A stretch of 64,000 nt of DNA from a bacterium (GTDB lineage: Bacteria > Chloroflexota > Anaerolineae > Caldilineales > Caldilineaceae), in NCBI GenBank assembly GCA_016124945.1, contig WGMT01000088.1, forward strand, positions 1-64,000, read 5' to 3'. Under the pieces are notes generated by a model. The model ran no database searches. It worked only from the letters and a program-made list of their open reading frames with translations, and was not told the origin of the DNA. The position numbers and the translations under genes are program-made. Of this stretch, positions 53,750-60,871 are shown one piece after another. Position 1 is the stretch's first letter, and every line of letters begins with the position of its first letter.

Positions 53750-54244
53750 ATGTCGCTTGCTGAGGCTGTGCTTCAAGAACTGAAAAAGTGTGACGTCCAC
53801 TGGCTAACCTGGTTGCCCGATAGTGAGACAAGCACGATGTATCAACTGATTACCAGTGATCCGGATCTCCAACTGGTTCAGGTCTGCCGAGAAGATGACG
53901 CGATTGGGGTATGCTCGGGCTTGCTCAAAGGTGGCGCAAAAGCGGCTGTACTGATCCAAAACACAGGACTGATGAATGCAGTGGATGCCCTGCGCGGTAT
54001 CCCCATTCGCGAGCGCCAGCCGATGCTTTTGCTCGTTGGTTACCGAGGCTATCGCGGACTTGTTGAGAAAGCCGCCGTTGTTGATACAGCCGCCATCTAC
54101 ACCGAACCGCTCCTGAATGCCTATGGTGTGCCCTACTACCTGATCGACGGTCCTGCGCAAATAGGGCGCATCAGCCTTGCCTATGCCGAAGCCGAACGAA
54201 GACAGGGCCCTGTGGTGGCCCTGATTACACGCGAATATGAGTGA
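53750..54244 (+). CDS. ThDP-dependent decarboxylase alpha subunit (ComD/phosphonopyruvate decarboxylase-like)
   Basis: About 164 residues from ATG 53750 (GGGGGGAAT upstream); the frame is open to 53681 but that overlaps the aminotransferase gene. It is a Pyr domain: TWLPDSETSTMYQLI, the activating acid in VQVCREDDAIGVCSGLLKGG, and VLIQNTGLMNAVDALRG with LLLVGYRG. This matches the alpha half of sulfopyruvate and phosphonopyruvate decarboxylases. It forms one enzyme with the beta subunit encoded 9 nt downstream. The 2-oxo acid substrate is unknown. Confidence 0.85.
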   Translation: MSLAEAVLQELKKCDVHWLTWLPDSETSTMYQLITSDPDLQLVQVCREDDAIGVCSGLLKGGAKAAVLIQNTGLMNAVDALRGIPIRERQPMLLLVGYRGYRGLVEKAAVVDTAAIYTEPLLNAYGVPYYLIDGPAQIGRISLAYAEAERRQGPVVALITREYE

Positions 54245-54253
54245 GGTTAAGGG

Positions 54254-54739
54254 ATGAAACGTTCTGATGTGCTTTCGTTGTTGAGCCAAAGACGTAGCGA
54301 AGAATTTGTTGTCACCACCATGAGTACGTTCCTGGAATGGCCTCGTTACTCGAAGAGTGAATTGGATCACTACGACGGCGACGCCATGGGGCAGGCGTCC
54401 GCGGTCGGGCTGGGCATGGCCCTGGCACAGCCCAAGCGCCCCGTTTGGGTGCTAAACGGAGACGGCAGTCAGTTGATGGCGCTTGGCTCTCTGATCACAG
54501 TCGCCAACATGGCGCCGCCCAATCTGTTTATCTTCATCTTTCGCAATGATTGTTACGAGATCACCGGCGGGCAACCTCTGCCGGGGCGCGGCCTGATTGA
54601 CTTCTCTGCAATTGCCCGTGGCTGTGGTTTCGAGCGCACTTATCGATTCAATGATATCGAGGAGTTAGAGCAATCATTTGCAGAGGTCACCGGCGGCGTC
54701 GGCCCTGTCTTGATCGATCTGTGGATTGAAGCACCCTGA
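54254..54739 (+). CDS. ThDP-dependent decarboxylase beta subunit (ComE-like)
   Basis: This 161-residue PP domain has GDAMGQASAVGLGMALAQP, the ThDP diphosphate/Mg motif VLNGDGSQLMALGSL with the Asn of IFRNDCYEITGGQ, and a C-terminal FERTYRFNDIEELEQSF. It is the cofactor-binding half of the split decarboxylase; its start is 9 nt after the alpha gene. A full-length single-chain ThDP enzyme is also encoded in the same cluster. Confidence 0.87.
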   Translation: MKRSDVLSLLSQRRSEEFVVTTMSTFLEWPRYSKSELDHYDGDAMGQASAVGLGMALAQPKRPVWVLNGDGSQLMALGSLITVANMAPPNLFIFIFRNDCYEITGGQPLPGRGLIDFSAIARGCGFERTYRFNDIEELEQSFAEVTGGVGPVLIDLWIEAP

Positions 54740-54776
54740 GTTACATCCAACGTGGTTAAGTCGAAGGAGCATGGAA

Positions 54777-56105
54777 ATGCCTCTCTCTGGTGGTGTGGCT
54801 CGATTAGACATTACCCCGGTAGCGGGTTTACCTATGGCCGGTTTCCCTCATCTCAATCGGCAGTTGCCCAGTGCGCCGAAAGATACAGCCGGCTACTTCG
54901 GTCGACAAGGCTATGCAGAGGGTGTTCACGATTCGCTCTACGCGCGTGTATTGGTGTTGGACAACGGCCAACAGAAAGTCGTTTTGATTTCCCTCGATCT
55001 GATTGTGGTAACGCAAGCCATGACGGACGCGATCCGCGCAGCGATCCACGAAGCAATTGGGGTTGTTCCCCATGCAATTTTGATTGGCGCAACCCACACC
55101 CATGCCGGCCCCGATTTATTTGGTTGGGACAGCCCCATCGATCCCAGCGTTCTGACAGAAATGAACAAGAAGATCGTCTCCGCTGCCTGCCAGGCGGATG
55201 CCAATCGACGCCCCGTTCGCATTGGGTGGGGAGACGGCCAACTGGATGCCATTTCCATCAACCGTCGTGATCCCGAAAATGGCCCGATTGATCCAACCGT
55301 AGGTGTAATGCTCGTTGCCGGCGCCGATGACGATGAGGAAGTGCTGGCAGTCGTCGTCAATTTTGGGGTACACCCGGTGATGCTTTCCGCCGTCAATCTG
55401 CTCTATTCCGGGGATCTGCCCGGCTATGCCATGACAGCCGTAGAGCGGATCTACCCCAACGCTGTCTCACTTTTCATGAATGGCGCCTCCGGCAACATCA
55501 ATCCCATCGCTTACCCCTGGCAAGGCGAACCCAAACAGAATGTCATTCCTGTCTTCCGCGAAGCGTGGCACAAAGGACTCCCACACCCTCGCACGTTTCG
55601 CAACACGGCGCGGTTGGGTCACATCCTGGCAAGTGTTGTGGTTAGGACGATTGAGCAGATTGGCAAGATGGAATCAACAATGAGCCTTGGCAGTGCGCGT
55701 GAACAAACCGCTCTGCCGCTCCGTGAAGCGAGCGAACTGGCCCAATGTCTGGCATTTATGGCGATGGGCGAGGAGTTTGGTCAGGATCAGATTGTCGACG
55801 GCAACTTTATGACCGAAGTGCAGGCCATTGCGATTGGCGACAGGCTCTATGTCGGGCTGCCGGGGGAACCCTTTGTCGAACTGGGCTTCGAGATCCAGCG
55901 ACGTCTTGCGCCGCGGCGCGCCTACATCATCGGCTGCGCCAACGACGATCCACGCTACATTCTGCCGGCGGAAGCCTTTGCGGACAATCGCTATGAAACG
56001 TGGGGCAGCATTTTGGCCAGTGGCAGTGGTGAAATGCTGGTTGAGGCCGCGGTTAAAGTTGCCCAGGCCGCCCAGGCAAATCAAACACAGGTAAATCACG
56101 CATAG
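54777..56105 (+). CDS. Second ceramidase-family hydrolase, lacking the ceramidase serine
   Basis: About 442 residues from ATG 54777, which has AAGGAG at good spacing; ATGs at 54726 and 54771 fit worse. The fold matches the neutral ceramidase N-terminal domain: VARLDITPVAGLPMAGF, zinc pair H107/H109 in LIGATHTHAGPDLFG, AVVVNFGVHPVML and LPGEPFVELGFEIQRRL near the end. At the catalytic serine position (about 238) it reads FMNGASGNINP, again no SPN. It has no signal peptide. Paralogue of the protein encoded at 50842; the pair flanks the aminotransferase and split decarboxylase genes. Confidence 0.82.
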   Translation: MPLSGGVARLDITPVAGLPMAGFPHLNRQLPSAPKDTAGYFGRQGYAEGVHDSLYARVLVLDNGQQKVVLISLDLIVVTQAMTDAIRAAIHEAIGVVPHAILIGATHTHAGPDLFGWDSPIDPSVLTEMNKKIVSAACQADANRRPVRIGWGDGQLDAISINRRDPENGPIDPTVGVMLVAGADDDEEVLAVVVNFGVHPVMLSAVNLLYSGDLPGYAMTAVERIYPNAVSLFMNGASGNINPIAYPWQGEPKQNVIPVFREAWHKGLPHPRTFRNTARLGHILASVVVRTIEQIGKMESTMSLGSAREQTALPLREASELAQCLAFMAMGEEFGQDQIVDGNFMTEVQAIAIGDRLYVGLPGEPFVELGFEIQRRLAPRRAYIIGCANDDPRYILPAEAFADNRYETWGSILASGSGEMLVEAAVKVAQAAQANQTQVNHA

Positions 56106-56125
56106 GCATAGAAGGATAGAAATCA

Positions 56126-57097
56126 ATGCGAGCCAGCCAATATTCTGCTCCTGGTCAGGTGACATTGGTTGACGTCCCTGAGCCGACCTTGTCCCCGGGT
56201 CAGGTTGCGGTACGCATTCAGCATGTGGCCATTTGTGGCAGCGATCTGCACACACTTTACGACAGCGCCCCGGCGAACTACCCATTTCCACCGGGTGTTT
56301 CGGGCCATGAATGTACCGGAATCGTTGAAGAATCTCTCTGCGAATCGGCCAAACCGGGTACCCCTGTCCTGCTCATCCCACCCCACGCCAACGCCCTGGC
56401 CGAAAGTGTGGTGACCGATCCTCGTTACCTGATTCCTCTGCCCGAAGGGCTGGCAGCGGACAGAGCAGTGTTGGCACAACAGTTGGGCACAGTCATCTTC
56501 TGTTGTCGACGCATTGAATCTGTCCTCGACAAGACGGTGGTTGTGCTTGGGCAGGGGCCGGCCGGGCTGCTGTTTACCGCCTTGCTTTACAGGATGGGTG
56601 CCAAAAAGGTGATTGCGCTAGATCTCGTGGATCATCGGCTGGAAGTGGCGCAGCAACTGGGCGCTGCGCACACCGTCAACCTCCAACGCGAGGACCCAGT
56701 TGAGACCGTCCATGCCTTGACCGAGGGGCAAATGGCTGATCTGGTGGTAGAGGCCGTGGGCAAAGAAGAGACTTTTAACCTTGCACCCGAACTTGCCCGC
56801 GTCAACGGAGAGTTGGCGCTGTTCGGCATCCCCAAGCGCCCGCAGATGATGATGCCGATGGAAGCCTTCTTGCGTCGCCAGCTACGTACTGTCACCTCTG
56901 TCAACACTCAAGGCGAACCGGGCTATCGATCCTTTCGATTGGCGCTGGACATGATTGCCCAAAAGCGCATCGACACAGATGCACTGATTAGCCACCGGCT
57001 GCCATTTAATGAAGTGGTCAAAGGATTTTCGCTGGCCGAAACCAAAGCGGATGGAGCCGTCAAAGTCATTCTCAACCTGGACAACGCCAAAGGATAA
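56126..57097 (+). CDS. Zinc-type medium-chain dehydrogenase
   Basis: This 323-residue protein of the alcohol/polyol dehydrogenase superfamily has catalytic-zinc residues in AICGSDLHTLYD (Cys) and GVSGHECTG (His-Glu), and a Rossmann domain TVVVLGQGPAGLLFTALLYR. The usual four structural-zinc cysteines are absent, as in sorbitol-type enzymes. It is shorter than typical (about 340). It probably oxidises an alcohol intermediate of the cluster with NAD(P). Confidence 0.87.
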   Translation: MRASQYSAPGQVTLVDVPEPTLSPGQVAVRIQHVAICGSDLHTLYDSAPANYPFPPGVSGHECTGIVEESLCESAKPGTPVLLIPPHANALAESVVTDPRYLIPLPEGLAADRAVLAQQLGTVIFCCRRIESVLDKTVVVLGQGPAGLLFTALLYRMGAKKVIALDLVDHRLEVAQQLGAAHTVNLQREDPVETVHALTEGQMADLVVEAVGKEETFNLAPELARVNGELALFGIPKRPQMMMPMEAFLRRQLRTVTSVNTQGEPGYRSFRLALDMIAQKRIDTDALISHRLPFNEVVKGFSLAETKADGAVKVILNLDNAKG

Positions 57098-57101
57098 GCG
57101 C

Positions 57102-58052
57102 GTGAGCATAAGTCGTATTGCCGTCGTCGGGGCGGGCCTCATGGGACATGGGATCGCCCAACTCTTCGCACAGGCTGGTCTAGTTGTACATCTGACAGAT
57201 GCCAATTCACAGATCCTGGCAAAGGCAATGGGGCAGATTCAACGCAATTTGCAGACCTCCGTGGATCTCGGTCATCTGGATGCGGCGCGCGCTGCGGAGA
57301 CGCTGACACGTATCCACATCACTGAAGAGATGGCGGATACCGTGGGAGCAGCGGAGTTCATCGTCGAAGCTGTCTACGAAGAGATGTCTGTAAAACACGA
57401 GGTGCTGCACGCCATCGAAGCAAATTGTCCGGCGCACGCTGTTATTGCCAGCAATAGTTCCAGTTTCCGTGTGAGCGAGATGGGCAGCGTGTTGAGCAAC
57501 CGCAGCCGCTTCCTGGGCACCCATTTTTGGAATCCCCCCCATCTCATTCCTGTGGTTGAAGTCACTTGTGGGCCGGAGACATCTGCCGACTGCATTGAGA
57601 CCACGAGATCGCTCTTGACTTCGGTAGGGAAAAAACCAGCGCTCGTGCGCAAGGATGTGGCCGGTTTCATCGGGAATCGGCTGCAACATGCCCTGCGTCG
57701 AGAAGCGATTGCCCTGGCCGCTGCCGAGGTCGCCACACCTGAGGACATCGATCTGATTGCCAGATTTAGCTTCGGACTGCGCATGCCGCTGATTGGTCCG
57801 CTCGAAACGGTGGATCTGGCCGGGTTGGATCTCACACTGGCTATTCAACGCTATCTGCTGCCCGACCTGAACAGGGATACCGAACCGTCTCCGCTTGTCA
57901 TCGAGAAGGTCGAGCGCGGGGAATTGGGGGCCAAAAGTGGTCAAGGCTTTTTTACTTGGACGGAAGAAAAGCATCAAGATGCCATCCGTCGACGCGATTC
58001 TGCTCTGCTTGGCCTGCTTGAGTGGCTACGCAGCCAGGGATACGACGTTTAG
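57102..58052 (+). CDS. 3-hydroxyacyl-CoA dehydrogenase family protein
   Basis: About 317 residues from GTG 57102, 4 nt after the preceding stop codon. Rossmann fold IAVVGAGLMGHGIAQLFAQA, catalytic Ser/His/Glu context in SNSSSFRVSEMG and LGTHFWNPPHLIPVVEV, NAD-binding ends and the C-terminal KSGQGFFTWTEE. The family includes 3-hydroxybutyryl-CoA dehydrogenase and L-gulonate 3-dehydrogenase (lambda-crystallin type). With sugar-type neighbours and no CoA ligase or thiolase, a hydroxy-acid substrate without CoA is possible. Confidence 0.88.
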   Translation: MSISRIAVVGAGLMGHGIAQLFAQAGLVVHLTDANSQILAKAMGQIQRNLQTSVDLGHLDAARAAETLTRIHITEEMADTVGAAEFIVEAVYEEMSVKHEVLHAIEANCPAHAVIASNSSSFRVSEMGSVLSNRSRFLGTHFWNPPHLIPVVEVTCGPETSADCIETTRSLLTSVGKKPALVRKDVAGFIGNRLQHALRREAIALAAAEVATPEDIDLIARFSFGLRMPLIGPLETVDLAGLDLTLAIQRYLLPDLNRDTEPSPLVIEKVERGELGAKSGQGFFTWTEEKHQDAIRRRDSALLGLLEWLRSQGYDV

Positions 58053-58096
58053 ACAGAAGGGTTCGACCCTCTATCCACAGGAGAGGACGGCGCAAC

Positions 58097-59194
58097 ATGG
58101 CAGATAGCGCCCCCATCGGAATTGGCATCATCGGCTCTGGCTTTATGGCAAGGAGCTACGCCGCGTGCCTGGCGTCGTATGTGCAAGGTGCGCGCTTGGT
58201 TGCTGTGGCAGGCGGCAGTCGCGCCCCCCAACTGGCCGCCGATTATGGCGTGACCGCGGCCATTGACGCATCAACATTGGTCGAAGATCCCAGCGTTGAT
58301 GCTGTAATCATTGCCACACCCGAGGTAGCCCATCGAGATCAGACGATCCTGGCGGCGCGGGCCGGGAAACATGTCCTAGTGGAAAAGCCAATGGCCCCAA
58401 CCGTTCGTCAATGCGACGAGATGATTGAAGCCTGCAACCAGGCCAACGTCCAACTTATGGTCGTGCAAAGCCAGCGCTTTCGGGGCGTCCACCGTCGTGC
58501 CTACGAGTCGCTAAGTAATGGACAGATCGGCAATGTACGCCAGATTCGACATTGGAGCCATCAAACCGAGAGCTTTTCGGCAGCGTTGGCGGCCCAAAAT
58601 CCCTTTGTGCTTGATCCCGTGGGCATCGGCCTTCAAATGGGATGGAGTGTGCATAGTTTTGATCTTGTGCGCTGGCTTGCCGGCAGTGAAGCCAGGTCTG
58701 TCTTCGCTCATGCAACAACTTATAGCGGATCTACTGTCTCTGACCTGAGCCTGATGGCACAAATCGAATTCTTGAACGGTGTCACAGCTCAGATCTGGGT
58801 CTGTTTGGAAATGCCGGGTGCGACCTTCGCCGGCAGTCCGTTGCAGACGCAGGTTGTGGGTGAATCTGGGCTCATGAGCTTGGATGGGTATGCTCACTTT
58901 GATCTGTCCACAGGCGCGGGCTGGGAACGGATCTGGCAACAACCACCTATGAACCTGTCTGATCCCAGCGACCCAGCGCGACTGGAGTCGTTCTCTCAAG
59001 TGGTCCAGGAATTTGTTGACGCGATCCAGGCTCAGCGTCCACCGAGTGTCACAGGTCTCGATGGACGTGCAGCCGTCGCCCTCTGCCTGGCTGCCCTTGA
59101 ATCGGCCAAACGAGGACAACCAGTCAACCTTGTATCAGGCAATACACCACAACAAAGCCAGGTGAAATCCACATGTCCAGACTATCACAATTGA
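58097..59194 (+). CDS. Gfo/Idh/MocA family oxidoreductase
   Basis: About 365 residues from ATG 58097 (AGGAGAGGA upstream). N-terminal Rossmann IGIGIIGSGFMARSYAACLA and the family motif GKHVLVEKPMAPTVRQCDEM with the conserved Lys of EKP; C-terminal beta-sheet domain with RQIRHWSHQTESFSAALA and LDPVGIGLQMGWSVHSFDLVRWL. NAD(P)-dependent oxidation of a sugar, cyclitol or amino-sugar is typical. Its 3' end overlaps the next gene by 22 nt. Confidence 0.9.
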   Translation: MADSAPIGIGIIGSGFMARSYAACLASYVQGARLVAVAGGSRAPQLAADYGVTAAIDASTLVEDPSVDAVIIATPEVAHRDQTILAARAGKHVLVEKPMAPTVRQCDEMIEACNQANVQLMVVQSQRFRGVHRRAYESLSNGQIGNVRQIRHWSHQTESFSAALAAQNPFVLDPVGIGLQMGWSVHSFDLVRWLAGSEARSVFAHATTYSGSTVSDLSLMAQIEFLNGVTAQIWVCLEMPGATFAGSPLQTQVVGESGLMSLDGYAHFDLSTGAGWERIWQQPPMNLSDPSDPARLESFSQVVQEFVDAIQAQRPPSVTGLDGRAAVALCLAALESAKRGQPVNLVSGNTPQQSQVKSTCPDYHN

Positions 59195-59724
59195 AGCCGG
59201 AGCAATTGACGGCTGCACAGAAGCAGGTTTTTGATGCCATCCTGGCTTCCCGCGGCAGCCTGGCCGGCCCCTTCGCCGCCTGGTTACACAACCCAGAACT
59301 AGCGAACCGGACGCAACACCTGGGCGAGTATGTCCGCTATCGCACCTCGTTGCCGCCGATTCTGAGTGAACTTGCGATCCTGGTAGTGGCTCGTCATTTT
59401 AACAGCGAACTCGAATGGGCGATTCACGAACCGATTGCCCGCCGGCAAGGACTCTCTGTTGAAATCATCGACCGCATCTTTGCCGAGGAAGGGCAGATCG
59501 ATAGCACGCCCGAAGTAGAAGTTGTCCATTCCTATGTCACCGAACTGCTAAAAACAAATCGCGTCTCCGCCGATACGTTTCAACAGGCCAGTGAGCTTCT
59601 CGGCGAAACGAGCATCGTTGAATTGACGGTGTTGATTGGCTATTATGCGCTGGTGGCCTTTTCGATCAATGCCTTTCAACTGCCGGTCCCTCCTGAAGTC
59701 ACGTCCCGTCTGGAGTGGGAATAG
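59173..59724 (+). CDS. Carboxymuconolactone decarboxylase/AhpD-like protein
   Basis: This 183-residue all-helical protein has LPPILSELAILVVARHFNSELEWAIHEPIARRQGLSVEII, the core helix pair of the CMD family, then VELTVLIGYYALVAFSINAF. The redox CxxC of AhpD is absent, so it is not a peroxidase-type member. Related proteins decarboxylate lactones or have unknown roles. It overlaps the upstream oxidoreductase gene by 22 nt and ends the plus-strand cluster. Confidence 0.82.
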   Translation: MSRLSQLKPEQLTAAQKQVFDAILASRGSLAGPFAAWLHNPELANRTQHLGEYVRYRTSLPPILSELAILVVARHFNSELEWAIHEPIARRQGLSVEIIDRIFAEEGQIDSTPEVEVVHSYVTELLKTNRVSADTFQQASELLGETSIVELTVLIGYYALVAFSINAFQLPVPPEVTSRLEWE

Positions 59725-59817
59725 TTTGTTATGATTTGGAAATCAAACAGCAGATCACTATATACAACCCACTGGAGCGAAGAGAAAGGAAGGGAACCAT
59801 CATCAAAGCCTGCATCC

Positions 59818-60522
59818 TCAGTCGAAAAACGCTGGCGCTTGTTTGAGGGTTTCCCACTGCGCCATGTCATGACCGAAAATCACCAGCCCGATCTGCTCTC
59901 GTTCGACCAGATCCAGCAATTTGATCGTACTGGTGCGAATCGCTTCAGCGTCTGGGGTGCTCCCGTCGTCCGGCGTGTCACGTGTAAAGCCCTCGCCAAA
60001 GGGGACAGCGTCAACCGTCAAGAGAATCGTTCCGGTTGTGGGCAGTCGCACTAGCACCGATTGATGGCCCGGCACATGCCCGGTCGTCTCGATCAGTTCT
60101 AACCCTGGCAGTAGTTCCGTGTCCCCATCCACCAGCCGAATGCGCTCGATTGGTTGATCCCATTCGGGGCGAATGGAAGCATAGCGTGGGTTGTTCGCCG
60201 CATCTATATGATGCACACGCTGCACCACATAGTGCGCCTTCATGAAGGCTGCATGTCGTCCGGCATGGTCGACGTCATAATGCGTCGAAATTACAGTATC
60301 GATATCATCCGGTTGTAGGCCAAGATTCGCCAACTGTGCGAGCACGTCCTGCCCATTCTCGAAGTCCGATGCGTCTTCAGGGATAATCTCGGGGAGGCCA
60401 CTGTCAATCAGAATATTCCGGCCGTCACTCGTCTGCACCAGATAGCACACAATCGGAATCTGGTATTCCGGCATAATCCCAACTTGCATTAGATAGAGGC
60501 GCTTCACGGCATTCTGGCTCAT
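59818..60522 (-). CDS. Metallo-beta-lactamase-fold lactonase-like protein
   Basis: About 234 residues; ATG 60522 sits 5 nt after AAGGAG (ATG 60525 is the alternative). MBL fold with ILIDSGLPE, the metal motif THYDVDHAGRH (H82, D84, D86, H87), GHVPGHQSVLV, LLTVDAVPF and LVIFGHDMAQW. It resembles N-acyl-homoserine lactonases (AiiA/AttM) but has HxDxDH instead of HxHxDH. It probably opens a lactone or ester; a lactone made by the sugar-type dehydrogenases of the convergent cluster would fit. Confidence 0.82.
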   Translation of the reverse strand: MSQNAVKRLYLMQVGIMPEYQIPIVCYLVQTSDGRNILIDSGLPEIIPEDASDFENGQDVLAQLANLGLQPDDIDTVISTHYDVDHAGRHAAFMKAHYVVQRVHHIDAANNPRYASIRPEWDQPIERIRLVDGDTELLPGLELIETTGHVPGHQSVLVRLPTTGTILLTVDAVPFGEGFTRDTPDDGSTPDAEAIRTSTIKLLDLVEREQIGLVIFGHDMAQWETLKQAPAFFD

Positions 60523-60525
60523 CAT

Positions 60526-60871
60526 CTCTCCTTGTCATTGAAACATACATCCCTTTACAGTTGTGGTAGTGGCTGCAAAAAAATCCGCACCTGCGTGTTC
60601 GTCTACCTATCGTGTCATCAACACTCGCCACTGTAACACAGAAAGAGAACATACGTACCACTAGCGCGGCTTTGGGATGAGGTGCGGTGTTTGAAGGTAG
60701 CAGCCCAACTATGTATTTACAGAAGCATTTTGGATGATGGAGTCAATTCGGAACACTGATTTCCGCCGTGGCTGAGTTAAACTGGAGCCGGGCATCCTGG
60801 TCGGGGATGTGGATTTGAGCCGCCTTTGCCACACCTCAGTACTATCCGCCGTCACCAATCCGGCATCAGAT
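60526..60871. other. 346-bp spacer without a supported gene
   Basis: It lies between the GH127 stop codon and the start of the lactonase-like gene, both on the minus strand. Short frames here have no recognisable content. It probably carries the promoter of the lactonase-like gene. No array or strong hairpin was seen. Confidence 0.5.

Noticed and set aside
60425-60661. 78-codon minus frame overlapping the lactonase-like gene start
   Set aside because: Shadow in another frame; the MBL protein explains the region.
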